Below, in pieces: positions 10,653 to 20,516 of a DNA stretch of 64,000 bases. The notes beneath the pieces were generated by a model. The model was not told where the DNA came from. It ran no database searches and saw nothing but the letters and a program-made list of their open reading frames with translations. The stretch is from QHXN01 sp963785125 (lineage in GTDB: Bacteria; Acidobacteriota; Blastocatellia; Pyrinomonadales; Pyrinomonadaceae). Numbering within the stretch: the stretch's first letter is position 1; every line of letters begins with the position of its first letter. The DNA is taken from contig CAWATU010000001.1 in the NCBI GenBank assembly GCA_963785125.1, positions 1 through 64,000 on the forward strand, written 5' to 3'. Position numbers and translations under genes: made by a program.

Positions 10653-11774
10653 TCAGTAACTCCCCCTGTTCTTCATGTGAATCAGCTCTTCGACGGTGGG
10701 TGAGGTGCCGCGGGACTTAACTTGGCGGATGAAGTCGGGGTTGACGCCGTGATCGCGCATCCGGACGAGGCTCTCGATGGGGAGGTGCGAGTAGCCGAGG
10801 TCGTGCAGCTCACGGATGAACTTGATCGTGACGCCGTGGTCGCGGACCCGGACGAGCTGTTCGAGCGTGAGCGAGTCGTAGCCTTCGGCGCGCATCGCCT
10901 TGATGAAGTCGGCGGTGACGCCGTGGTCGCGGACGCGGATGAGACCTTCGAGCGTGGGGGTCTCGAAGCCGGCGGCCCGCACCTCGCGGATGAAGGAGGG
11001 CGTGACGCCGTGGTCGCGCGTCCGCACCAGCGTCTCGGCCGTGAGGTCGCGGAAGCCCGCGTCGCGCAGCGCGCCGATGTATTCGAGGCTCACGCCGTGG
11101 TCGCGCATACGCACGAGCGATTCGATGGTGCCGAGCCGGTAGCCCAGCTCCTTCAGTCCGCGCACGTAGTCTTCACGCACGCCGTGGTCGCCCATGCGTG
11201 CGAGCTGGTCGATGGTCGGCAGCCCGTAGCCGGCCGACTTCAGCTCGTCGAGGAGCGCGAGGCCGACTTCGGCCATCGCGAGCCTGAAGAGCTGGCGCGT
11301 GTCGGGCGTGCCGACGCCGCGGCGAGCCAGCTCGGCGGCGAAGCCGGAGTCGGGGGCGAAGTTGAAATGGCCCGAGCCGTTCCCCTGCCGGAACCAGCCT
11401 TCGCAGGCGAACGTGCCCGCGTCGCGCCGCAGGTCGAAGCGCACCTGCGTGCCCGAGGCGGAGAGAGCCTGCGCGCGCGTCAGCCCTTGAAGTGATTCGG
11501 GCGCGACGTTGCGGGTCGTGCTCCAGTTGCTCTGGTGCAGGCGACCGTCCTCGCCACGCCGGCTCTCGTTGTAGCGCAGCGTGAGCGAAGTCTTTCCCTC
11601 GTCGGTCTTGTACTCGACGAGCCACTGCCCCTCGAAGCGCTCTCCTTGCGCGGAGGCGTCGGGCGTGAGCCTTCGCGCGAGCGGCGCGGAGAGCGCGAGC
11701 GCGGCGAGCGCGCAGGTCAGGAACACGAGCCGGGCCGCGCGGGCGCGCGCGGGGCGAAGGTTCTGCCACTCCAT
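10653..11774 (-). CDS. Secreted protein with 29-residue RDHGV tandem repeats
   Basis: ATG 11772-11774 is preferred because AGGAGA lies 6 nt upstream; longer in-frame starts add only Cys/Arg-rich residues. An N-terminal hydrophobic segment (LVFLTCALAALALSAPL) acts as signal or anchor. Residues to about 170 form an unknown domain with WLVEYK, WSTTRNVAPESLQGL and FACEGWFRQG. The C-terminal half is about six and a half copies of a 29-aa unit with the core RMRDHGV-x3-(F/Y)I. Such repeats are familiar in Acidobacteriota, often at the C-termini of BlaR1-like M56 peptidases; here no peptidase domain is attached. Function unknown; the repeat probably forms a helical solenoid for protein contact. Confidence 0.75.
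   Translation of the reverse strand: MEWQNLRPARARAARLVFLTCALAALALSAPLARRLTPDASAQGERFEGQWLVEYKTDEGKTSLTLRYNESRRGEDGRLHQSNWSTTRNVAPESLQGLTRAQALSASGTQVRFDLRRDAGTFACEGWFRQGNGSGHFNFAPDSGFAAELARRGVGTPDTRQLFRLAMAEVGLALLDELKSAGYGLPTIDQLARMGDHGVREDYVRGLKELGYRLGTIESLVRMRDHGVSLEYIGALRDAGFRDLTAETLVRTRDHGVTPSFIREVRAAGFETPTLEGLIRVRDHGVTADFIKAMRAEGYDSLTLEQLVRVRDHGVTIKFIRELHDLGYSHLPIESLVRMRDHGVNPDFIRQVKSRGTSPTVEELIHMKNRGSY
10660..11245 (-). repeat. In-gene tandem repeat, 87-bp unit (29 aa), about 6.5 copies
   Basis: Successive units begin GYGLPTIDQL, GYRLGTIESL, GFRDLTAETL, GFETPTLEGL, GYDSLTLEQL, GYSHLPIESL and GTSPTVEELI. Each full unit is 29 codons and contains the invariant DHGV. The last unit is truncated at the stop codon. 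Units differ at many codons, so they are old or under protein-level selection. Confidence 0.9.
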
Positions 11775-11962
11775 TTCGTTCTCTCCTGTTCGGACGGATT
11801 TGCGGGCGGCCGGACACACTCTTGCGACCGTTTGCAGGGGACACACCGCCGCGCACCTGTTTGTGGCAGAAAGCCGGGGCGGGTTTCAGTTTTTTTCGAG
11901 GGCGTGGGCGGAAGTCTCGACAGGGCTCAACCGGGAACGTGTGGCCGGTCTCGTGCGCGGCC

Positions 11963-12460
11963 TCACTCCTGCCTCTTCTGACGCTTGAGGAAGTAGACGG
12001 AGGTCGTCTTGCCGTCGCCGTCGTCGAGTTGGAGGTCGGTGCGGATGGCCGTCAACTCCCAGCCACCCTCGCCGAGCTTGGCGAGCGCGTTGTCGAGCGC
12101 CTCCTCTTCGGACGCGCCCTCTATCTCCTCGGAGCCTTCGGGGAGGTAACGCACGTAGGCCAACGGCACGCGCGGGGACGACGAGGAGAACCCCTTCTGA
12201 CGGTAAACAAAGCCTCTGATGACGCAGTACTCCCACTTCGGCGGCGCCGACGGCGTGGCCTCTTCCTTCGCGCCGGGCGCCTGCGCGCGCCCTTCCGTCG
12301 CGCCCGAGCCGGGCGGGAGCTTGATGATGGGCCCGGCCGCCGGCCCCTGCGGCCTGCGCGGCGGGTCGGGCTGCTGTGACTGCCTGCCCGCGCCGGCGTA
12401 TGCGGCGGGAGCGAGCGCCAGGGCAAGCGCGAGCGCCGTCGCACGGTCTCTTACTTTCAT
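11963..12460 (-). CDS. Secreted protein with DUF4177-like C-terminal region
   Basis: ATG 12458-12460 is chosen (MKVRDRAT), with AAAGGGG upstream; the product is 165 aa. An N-terminal signal sequence rich in Ala-Leu ends near PAAYAGA. A Pro-rich linker follows, then a compact domain with WEYCVI, ALAKLGEGGWELTAI and SVYFLKRQ. This W-E-Y ... G-W-E-L pattern recalls DUF4177-type small domains. There is no catalytic signature. It diverges from tilS. The exact function is unknown. Confidence 0.65.
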   Translation of the reverse strand: MKVRDRATALALALALAPAAYAGAGRQSQQPDPPRRPQGPAAGPIIKLPPGSGATEGRAQAPGAKEEATPSAPPKWEYCVIRGFVYRQKGFSSSSPRVPLAYVRYLPEGSEEIEGASEEEALDNALAKLGEGGWELTAIRTDLQLDDGDGKTTSVYFLKRQKRQE

Positions 12461-12588
12461 TTCGGTTGCACCCCTTTCGGATGAGAGAATCAAAGCGTCG
12501 GGTCAAACACGCGCGGCGCGGCGGCCGGTGCCGGAATTTTGGCCGTGGTGAATTCTAAACCAATCTGAATCGGACTCGAACTGAGCGC

Positions 12589-13698
12589 ATGGGTTGGGTG
12601 GGCGTGGAGTTGAAGGACGGGCCGGGCCATTTCGCGCGGCGGCTTCTGCGCGAGTGGCGGCAGAGGGGTTGGCCCCTGCGCGGCGAACGTGCGCTGGTCG
12701 CCGTCTCGGGCGGCGCAGACTCGACGGCGCTGCTGCTCGCATTAGAAGAGTTAAGACGCGTCCGTCTGCTCGGCGTGGAGCTGACGGCGGCGCACCTCGA
12801 CCACGGGCTGCGCGGCGAGACGGCCGCCGCCGACGCGCGCTGGGTGGAGGGGCTTGCGCGAGATTTGGGGTTCGAGTGCGTCTTGGGACGCGCGTCCGTG
12901 TCGGAGAGTGCGCAGGAGTCGGGCGACAATTTGGAGCAGGCGGCGCGGCGCGCACGTTACGAGTTCCTTGCGGGTGCGGCGCGTGCGTGCGACGCGCGGG
13001 CGGTGCTCGCCGCGCATACGCTCGACGACCAGGCCGAGACCGTCATACTTCGCCTGCTGCGCGGGAGCGGGGCCGAAGGGTTGGGCGGCATGGCGCCCGA
13101 GCGCACGCTTGAAGCGTGTGGCGGAGTCTACCTGCGCCGGCCGCTCTTAACTTGGGCGCGGCGCGCGGACACCGAAAACTACTGTCGTGAGCGCGGCGTC
13201 GAGTTCCGCACCGACGAGATGAATCGGGACGAACGTTTTGCGCGCGTTCGCGTGCGGCATAAACTCCTGCCGCTGCTCGAAACCTTCAACCCGCAAGCGG
13301 CCGAGGCACTGGCGCGCGCCGCCGCTCTGCTGCGCGAAGAGTCCGCCGTGCTCGAAGAACTCGCCGCCGTGCTGCTCGAAGAGGCGCGCGCGGACGCCGG
13401 GACGCTCGAAGGGGAAGAGTTGACGGCGACGCGGGCGGGCGCGTTTCCGCTCAAAGTGGGAGCGTTGACGCGCGCGGCGCCCGCGCTCAGGCGTCGCGTT
13501 CTGCGCCTGTGGCTCGCGCGCGCGCGCGGCGATTTGCGCCGTCTGTCGCGCGCGCACCTGCATGGTGTTGAACGTCTCCTCGAAGGCGAACGCGGCGGCC
13601 GCGTCGCCGAACTCCCCGGCGGCTCCCGCGTCGAACGCCGCCGGGGACTGCTCCACTTCCGCCCTGATGCTGAAACAAGCGGCGGGGGCGAATCGTAA
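12589..13698 (+). CDS. tilS: tRNA(Ile)-lysidine synthase
   Basis: Modifies C34 of the tRNA-Ile(CAU) anticodon to lysidine so that AUA is read as Ile. The PP-loop motif SGGADS is at residues 40-45, followed by AAHLDHGLRG and AAHTLDDQAETV, both family signatures. At 369 aa the protein carries the N-terminal catalytic domain plus a substrate-recognition extension. Start ATG 12589 is used; nearby alternatives would shift it only slightly. It is followed by about 280 bp containing the ftsH promoter. Confidence 0.92.
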   Translation: MGWVGVELKDGPGHFARRLLREWRQRGWPLRGERALVAVSGGADSTALLLALEELRRVRLLGVELTAAHLDHGLRGETAAADARWVEGLARDLGFECVLGRASVSESAQESGDNLEQAARRARYEFLAGAARACDARAVLAAHTLDDQAETVILRLLRGSGAEGLGGMAPERTLEACGGVYLRRPLLTWARRADTENYCRERGVEFRTDEMNRDERFARVRVRHKLLPLLETFNPQAAEALARAAALLREESAVLEELAAVLLEEARADAGTLEGEELTATRAGAFPLKVGALTRAAPALRRRVLRLWLARARGDLRRLSRAHLHGVERLLEGERGGRVAELPGGSRVERRRGLLHFRPDAETSGGGES

Positions 13699-13756
13699 AC
13701 CCTGCGCGCGGACTTAGTTATCTGAGTCGTTCGGGCGGCCTTAACAGGAAAATAGG

Positions 13757-13785
13757 TTGAAAATGGCGTCCGCGGAACCTACAAT
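13757..13785 (+). promoter_or_regulatory. Sigma70-type promoter for ftsH
   Basis: TTGAAA at 13757-13762 and TACAAT at 13780-13785 are separated by exactly 17 bp, a close match to the housekeeping consensus in an otherwise GC-rich region. The implied 5' leader to ftsH is about 190 nt. Confidence 0.65.
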
Positions 13786-13981
13786 CGAAGAGGCGCCCGC
13801 GCGCGGGACTCGGGCGCAACGGCGCGCGCGCCGCGGGCATCCAAACGAAGCCGCGCCGCCGTATAAAAACAGTGGCGCGCTCCCTTTGAGTCGGCGGCCG
13901 GGCAGCAAGTAGAGGAGTTCGGACGGGGAGCGACAAAAGGCGCCGGATGCGTTATCATCGGCGTCGGAGGCGTAGAAGATT

Positions 13982-15907
<1,926 letters not shown>

Positions 15908-15932
15908 AGCCGGAGGGCGAGTCGTAAACAAG

Positions 15933-15980
15933 AGGGGCGAGAGTGAAGGAGACTTCTTCACTTTCGCCCCTTCGATTTTT
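15933..15980 (+). terminator. Intrinsic terminator after ftsH
   Basis: A 16-bp stem (AGGGGCGAGAGTGAAG at 15933-15948 with CTTCACTTTCGCCCCT at 15956-15971, one G-U pair) with a 7-nt loop, followed by TCGATTTTT. Confidence 0.85.
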
Positions 15981-15997
15981 CTGTTAAGTAAGCACAC

Positions 15998-16765
15998 ATG
16001 ATTGTCGCACTGACGAGGGAGCCCGCGCGCGCGTTGGATGCGTGCGAGCTGACCTACAGGGAGCGCGAGCCGATTGACGCGGCCGCGGCCGCGGCGCAAC
16101 ACCGCGGCTACCGCGAGGCGCTTGAGGCGTGCGGCGCGCGCGTCGTCACGCTGCCGCCGGTCGAGGGGCTGCCGGACAGCGTCTTCGTCGAAGACACGGC
16201 GATTGTGCTCGACGAGGTCGCGGTGCTCACGCGCCCCGGCGTCGAGTCGCGGCGCGGCGAGGTGAGTTTGAACGAGCCGGAGGTGGCGCGGCTCCGCAGC
16301 GTAGTGCGGGTCGAGCCGCCCGCGACGCTCGAAGGCGGCGATGTGCTACGCCTCGGGCGCACGCTCTACGTCGGGCTCTCGCCGCGGACGAACGCGGAGG
16401 GTGCGGCGGCACTGCGCCGGCTCGCAGCGCCGCACGGGTACGAAGTCCTGACGGTCGAACTGCGCGACTGCCTGCATCTGAAGACCGGCTGCTCGGGGCT
16501 CGACGAAGAGACCCTGCTCGTCAACCCCGACTGGGTGGATGCCGCTGTCTTTCGCGGGCGCGAGGTTGTGGCCGTGGACGCGTCCGAGCCCTGGGCGGCG
16601 AACGTCCTTTGCGTCGGCGGCCCGGTCTGCGTCAGCTCGGCCTTCCCGCGCACGGCCGAAATGCTCGCGGCCCGCGGTTACGACGTGCGCGCCGTCGAGG
16701 TCTCCGAGTTCGCGAAAGCAGAGGGCGGGATGACCTGCATGAGCCTCCTCTTCAGACAGCCCTGA
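15998..16765 (+). CDS. Dimethylarginine dimethylaminohydrolase-like amidinotransferase-superfamily enzyme
   Basis: A 255-aa member of the guanidino-group-modifying superfamily. Landmarks are FVEDTA at 63-68, EGGD at 112-115, the catalytic His160 in CLHLKTGC, and the catalytic Cys247 in GGMTCMSL at the C-terminus. DDAH enzymes hydrolyse methylated arginines to citrulline; related enzymes act on other guanidines. Size and motif order fit DDAH better than arginine deiminase. It is followed 2 bp later by folP, so the two are probably co-transcribed although functionally unrelated. Confidence 0.85.
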   Translation: MIVALTREPARALDACELTYREREPIDAAAAAAQHRGYREALEACGARVVTLPPVEGLPDSVFVEDTAIVLDEVAVLTRPGVESRRGEVSLNEPEVARLRSVVRVEPPATLEGGDVLRLGRTLYVGLSPRTNAEGAAALRRLAAPHGYEVLTVELRDCLHLKTGCSGLDEETLLVNPDWVDAAVFRGREVVAVDASEPWAANVLCVGGPVCVSSAFPRTAEMLAARGYDVRAVEVSEFAKAEGGMTCMSLLFRQP

Positions 16766-16767
16766 GC

Positions 16768-17661
16768 ATGGAACACACTTCAGCTAAGAAAGGCATCGGG
16801 GCGCGCGAGTGGAGGCTCGCCCGCAGGAGCCTGCCGTTGGGCGCACGGACGCTCGTCATGGGCGTCATCAATCTCACGCCCGACAGCTTCAGCGACGGCG
16901 GGCGCTGGTTCACGCGTAAGCGCGCGTGGGATAACGCCGAGCGGATGATTGAGAACGGCGTGAACATTATCGACTTCGGCGGCGAGTCTACGCGCCCCGG
17001 CGCGCAGGCCGTCTCGGAGGAGGAGGAGATACGCCGCGTCCAGAAGTTCATCGACGTGATGATAAAGATGATCGGCCGCGCTACCTACTCGATTGACACG
17101 ACGAAGGCATCGGTAGCCCGCATCGCCCTCGACGCGGGTGTGGAGATTGTCAACGACATCTCGGGGCTGCGCTTTGACCCGACGCTCGCCGACGTGGCGG
17201 CGCGCTACGACGCCGGCCTGATACTGATGCACTCGCGCGGCACCTTCGAGACGATGCACAAGCAGGAGCCGGTCGCCGACATCCTCAAGGAGGTGTCCGA
17301 CGGCTGGCGCCGGGGCATCGCGGAGGCCGAGCAGCGCGGCGTCAGGCGCGAGAAGATCGTGCTCGACCCCGGCATCGGCTTCAGCAAGACGCAGAAGCAG
17401 AACGTCGAGTTGATCGCGAAGCTGGACGTGCTGGCGCGTGACTTCGCAGACTTCCCGCTGCTCGTCGGCACCTCGCGCAAGTCCTTCGTTGGCCACCTGC
17501 TTGGCGGCGCGCCCGTCAACAAGCGCGTTCACGGCACGATGGCGAGCGTCGCGGCCGCTGTCCTGCGCGGCGCAGACATCGTCCGCGTCCATGACGTGCG
17601 CGCCGCGGTCGAGACAGTGAAGGTGATAGACGCGATAAAGGCCGTAAATCGTGAACCGTAA
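16768..17661 (+). CDS. folP: Dihydropteroate synthase
   Basis: Condenses pABA with 6-hydroxymethyl-dihydropterin pyrophosphate in folate synthesis. INLTPDSFSDGG is at residues 34-45, followed by GGESTRPGA, IVNDISG, ILMHSRG, LDPGIGF and GTSRKSF, the full set of TIM-barrel pterin-binding motifs. Start ATG 16768 gives 297 aa; the frame is open further upstream but that part is antisense-like Arg-rich sequence over the previous gene. The stop lies inside the left arm of a long hairpin. Confidence 0.95.
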   Translation: MEHTSAKKGIGAREWRLARRSLPLGARTLVMGVINLTPDSFSDGGRWFTRKRAWDNAERMIENGVNIIDFGGESTRPGAQAVSEEEEIRRVQKFIDVMIKMIGRATYSIDTTKASVARIALDAGVEIVNDISGLRFDPTLADVAARYDAGLILMHSRGTFETMHKQEPVADILKEVSDGWRRGIAEAEQRGVRREKIVLDPGIGFSKTQKQNVELIAKLDVLARDFADFPLLVGTSRKSFVGHLLGGAPVNKRVHGTMASVAAAVLRGADIVRVHDVRAAVETVKVIDAIKAVNREP

Positions 17662-17720
17662 CCCGTGACAAGTGAGAACACGCTTCTTCTCGTCACGGGT
17701 TACGGTTCACGGTTTACGGC
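17641..17720. repeat. Long intergenic hairpin with 7-nt word structure
   Basis: Arms of 29 nt at 17641-17669 and 17692-17720 match with one mismatch, around a 22-nt loop. The left arm reads as successive 7-mers GTAAATC, GTGAACC, GTAACCC, GTGACAA. It overlaps the folP stop and precedes lptE. Confidence 0.85.
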
Positions 17721-17749
17721 TTTAATCTTCATGTGTTACGTTCAAACCG

Positions 17750-18304
17750 ATGCTGCTCAGCAAGAGACTTTATAGCGCGGCTGCGCTCGTCGGGCTCGTC
17801 CTGTTTGCGTCGGGCTTCCGCGGCTGCTACAAGCCTGTGACGAAGTCGGGGCTGCCCGGCCACATCAAGACGGTCGCCGTGCCCGCTTTCCAGAATCAGG
17901 CGCTGCGCTACAAAATCGAGTCGCGCTTTACGGATTCGGTCATGCGCGAGATTCTGCGGCGCGGCAAGGGCCTGCGCGTGCAGAGCGAGACGAAGGGCGC
18001 CGACGCGGTCGTAGACGGCACCATCAAGAGCTTCGCCTTCTACGGCGTACTACTCGACACGCGCGGGCGCGCGCGCATCTTCGAGGTGACGATCACGGCC
18101 GCCGTCACCGTCCGCGACCAGGTCACCAACCGCGTCCTCTACGACAACCAGGAATACGTCTACCGCGGCGAGTTCGAGTTCACGGACGACCCGCGCTCCT
18201 TCTTCAACGAGGAAGACCCGGCAATCGAGCGCCTCTCGCGCAGCTTCGCCGAGAGCCTCGTCTCCACCCTCGTCAACGGCTTCGGTGTCAACGAAGAACC
18301 CTGA
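17750..18304 (+). CDS. lptE: LPS-assembly lipoprotein LptE-like
   Basis: A 184-aa exported protein with an N-terminal hydrophobic segment ending in FRGC, a plausible but non-ideal lipobox. The body contains VAVPAFQNQALRYKIES, FTDSVMREILRRG and a DGTIKSF-type strand, the usual LptE (DUF4136-like) pattern. LptE plugs the LptD barrel in the outer membrane. The stop overlaps the holA start (TGATG), and an lptE-holA pair is a common gene order, which supports the name. Confidence 0.75.
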   Translation: MLLSKRLYSAAALVGLVLFASGFRGCYKPVTKSGLPGHIKTVAVPAFQNQALRYKIESRFTDSVMREILRRGKGLRVQSETKGADAVVDGTIKSFAFYGVLLDTRGRARIFEVTITAAVTVRDQVTNRVLYDNQEYVYRGEFEFTDDPRSFFNEEDPAIERLSRSFAESLVSTLVNGFGVNEEP

Positions 18305-19320
18305 TGGCTACGCTCACGCGCGAAGAGCTTTGGCGGGAGTTGAAGGCGGGGAAGGTGGGGCCGCTCTACCTCCTCTTCGGGCCGGAGGACTATCTGCGGG
18401 ACGCGGCGGCGCGCGCGGTGGCGGACGCGGCTCTGAAGGGCGCGCCGCTGCGCGAGTTCAACGAGTCGGGCTTCAGCCTCACGTCCGGCGACGTGCAGCA
18501 CGCCATCGCAGCCGCCGAGCAGATGCCGATGATGGGCGGCCGGCGTGTCGTGCGCGTCACGGACTTCGGGCGTCTGCGCGAGGCGGACGAGGCGGCTCTG
18601 GTGCGCTACGTCACGCGGCCCGTCGAGACCACGACCGTCGTCTTCATCGCCGACAGCCTCGACAAGCGTTTGAAGCTGAGCAAGACGCTGCTCGAAGTCT
18701 GCCAGAGCGTCGAGTTCGCCGAACTGAAGGACGCGGAGTTGACCGCTTGGGCGCGCGACCGCCTGAAGCATCTGAGCGCGACCGCCGAAGAGCGTGCGCT
18801 GCGCCAGGTCATCGCCCTCGCCGGCCCGAGCGTGCGGAGGGTCGCAACCGAATTGGAGAAGCTCGCGACGGCCGCGCTCCCCGACGGGCAGGTGACGACG
18901 GAGTTGGTGGACGAGCTGGTCGGGCGCTCGCGCGAGCTTTCGAACTTCGAGCTCTCCGACCATCTCATCGCGCGAGACCGGCGTCGCGCGCTGGAGACTT
19001 TGCGGAAGATTCTGGACGACGGCGCCGAGCCCGTCATGTTGTTGGGGTTGCTCGCAAGCAACTTCCACCGTCTCGCGCTCGCCAAAGAGCTGATGACGCG
19101 CGGCGCGCCCGAACAGGAGGTCTTCCGCGTCGTCAACATGCCTTTCAGCCAGCGCAAAGAGTTCCTCGCCACCGCACGCCGCGCCGACGCTCAGGAACTC
19201 GCGCGCCGCATCGGGCGCATCGCCGAGGCAGACCTCGCCATCAAGACCTCGCTCGGCGGCGGCGGCGAACGCGGCTCCCGCCTCCAACTCGAAATGCTCG
19301 TCTGCGAACTGTCGGCCTGA
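18304..19320 (+). CDS. holA: DNA polymerase III subunit delta
   Basis: The clamp-loader delta subunit opens the beta clamp. The 338-aa protein has the typical N-terminal LYLLFGPEDYLRD, an AAA-like fold without a functional Walker A, and the C-terminal collar region with GLLASNFHRLALAKEL. ATG 18304 overlaps the lptE stop by one base. The downstream hairpin at 19327-19405 followed by ATTTT may end transcription. Confidence 0.9.
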   Translation: MATLTREELWRELKAGKVGPLYLLFGPEDYLRDAAARAVADAALKGAPLREFNESGFSLTSGDVQHAIAAAEQMPMMGGRRVVRVTDFGRLREADEAALVRYVTRPVETTTVVFIADSLDKRLKLSKTLLEVCQSVEFAELKDAELTAWARDRLKHLSATAEERALRQVIALAGPSVRRVATELEKLATAALPDGQVTTELVDELVGRSRELSNFELSDHLIARDRRRALETLRKILDDGAEPVMLLGLLASNFHRLALAKELMTRGAPEQEVFRVVNMPFSQRKEFLATARRADAQELARRIGRIAEADLAIKTSLGGGGERGSRLQLEMLVCELSA

Positions 19321-19326
19321 AAGGGA

Positions 19327-19405
19327 AGTACTTGAGTGCTGAGGACTGAGGACTGAGTGAGGAAGCAAGCCCTCACTCAGTCCTCAGTCCTCAGCACTCA
19401 GTACT
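19327..19405. repeat. Long intergenic hairpin with TGAGGAC words
   Basis: Arms 19327-19362 and 19371-19405 (35-36 nt) pair perfectly apart from one bulged T, with an 8-nt loop. The arm is built of the tandem 7-mer GGACTGA. It lies between convergent genes and could also terminate either transcript. Confidence 0.85.
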
Positions 19406-19408
19406 ATT

Positions 19409-19843
19409 TTAAAAGTCGAGCGGTCTCAAATCGGGCTCGACCCACGCGCGCCTCGCCGCCTCGGAATCAATCAACTCTTTGCTGTAGTAGTCGAAGACGA
19501 GGCGCGAGCTGCCGCACTCGGCGGCCAGCGTGTTGGTCATCTCGGCGAGGCCGAGGCCGGCGTCGGCGCGTTCGAGGTAGGCGCGGACGCGCCTGAGCCA
19601 GAAGGCCGTGATCGTCTCGTGGTAGAGGCTCGGGTTGACGCCGTGGGCCGCGGCGTAACTGCCGATGCGCGCGCGTATGTGCGAGAGCGCGTCCGCGTCT
19701 CCCATGCGCCGTAGGTAGCAGAGCGCGACCAGCAGGTGCTCCCTGTGGTTGAAGTCGGCCGTCGGCAGCTCGCACGACTCAAACCTGCGGACGACCTCCA
19801 AGACCTCTTCGTCAGTCCGGTACAGCTCGTTCGGCTTCGGCAT
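19409..19843 (-). CDS. Conserved hypothetical protein (FNHREHL family)
   Basis: ATG 19841-19843 (MPKPNELYR) is preferred over an upstream in-frame start. The 144-aa product is mostly helical with the conserved-looking stretches RTDEEVLEVVRRFE, ADFNHREHLLVAL and LYHETITAFWL. The paired His/Glu residues could bind metal, but no known catalytic signature is evident. I recall similar uncharacterised bacterial proteins with the F-N-H-x-x-H motif. It lies between holA and rpsT. Confidence 0.65.
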   Translation of the reverse strand: MPKPNELYRTDEEVLEVVRRFESCELPTADFNHREHLLVALCYLRRMGDADALSHIRARIGSYAAAHGVNPSLYHETITAFWLRRVRAYLERADAGLGLAEMTNTLAAECGSSRLVFDYYSKELIDSEAARRAWVEPDLRPLDF

Positions 19844-19862
19844 CGCTTCGGCGCCCTCCCGA

Positions 19863-19904
19863 CGCAAAAAAGCGAGGCAGGCCGCGCTCGACGGCCTGCC
19901 TCGC
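19863..19904 (-). terminator. Intrinsic terminator after rpsT
   Basis: A perfect 13-bp stem (19872-19884 with 19892-19904), 7-nt loop, followed on the minus strand by TTTTTTGCG. Confidence 0.85.
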
Positions 19905-19928
19905 CTCCGTAAAATTTTTAAAGCGCCC

Positions 19929-20195
19929 TTACTTGCCCGACTCGGTGACGCGAGCCGTGAGGCGCGACTTGTGGCGCGCGGCGGCGTTGCGGTGGAGCAC
20001 GCCCTTCTGCACGGCCTTGTCGATGAGCGAGACCGTCGCGGGCAGAAGCTCCTGCGCCGACCCCGCCTCGCCCGACTCTATCGCGGCGCGCAGCTTCTTG
20101 ATCCCCGTACGCAGGCGCCCGCGGTTGCCGCGGTTGATGTCGCGGCGCTTCTCGTTCTGGCGTACGCGCTTCTCGGCTGACTTGTGATTAGGCAT
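19929..20195 (-). CDS. rpsT: 30S ribosomal protein S20
   Basis: An 88-aa basic protein beginning MPNHKSAEKRVRQNEKRR, with later KAVQKGVLHRNAAARHKSRL: the unmistakable S20 sequence. It binds 16S rRNA 5' and 3' minor domains. Start ATG 20193-20195. It has its own near-consensus promoter about 90 bp upstream and its own terminator. Confidence 0.97.
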   Translation of the reverse strand: MPNHKSAEKRVRQNEKRRDINRGNRGRLRTGIKKLRAAIESGEAGSAQELLPATVSLIDKAVQKGVLHRNAAARHKSRLTARVTESGK

Positions 20196-20516
20196 CTCTC
20201 GATTAACTCCGTCTGTCCTTATTTCTCGTCTGAAAAGCTCGCCGGGGCACACTGTCGAGAATCTGCCCGCCAGAGCAAAGCCCAAAGTATAGGGAGCGCG
20301 GGCACCTGTGTCAAGGAGCCGCGGCGAGAGCGCCGGGACGCACGCTCTGTCTGCTGCCGAACGGACGCCGCGCGAGCGCGCACGCTTTCGTTGACACCCC
20401 CGCCCGCCGTGTTGTAGCGTCGTTTCTGCAATGAACGAGACTGTTTCTTCGTCCCTCATCCGCCCCCCGCGCCGCCATGCCGATTCGTCCCAGCGAGAAG
20501 GAGAAGAGAGCGACTT
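20196..20516. other. Divergent intergenic region between rpsT and phoH
   Basis: This 321-bp stretch holds the rpsT promoter (20286-20314, minus). A TTGACA at 20391-20396 points toward phoH but lacks a convincing -10 element. The phoH ribosome-binding region AAGGAGAAGAG sits at its right end. No gene or RNA structure was recognised. Confidence 0.5.
20286..20314 (-). promoter_or_regulatory. Near-consensus sigma70 promoter for rpsT
   Basis: On the minus strand, TTGACA (20309-20314) and TATACT (20286-20291) with a 17-bp spacer, giving a leader of about 85 nt before the rpsT ATG. Confidence 0.8.
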
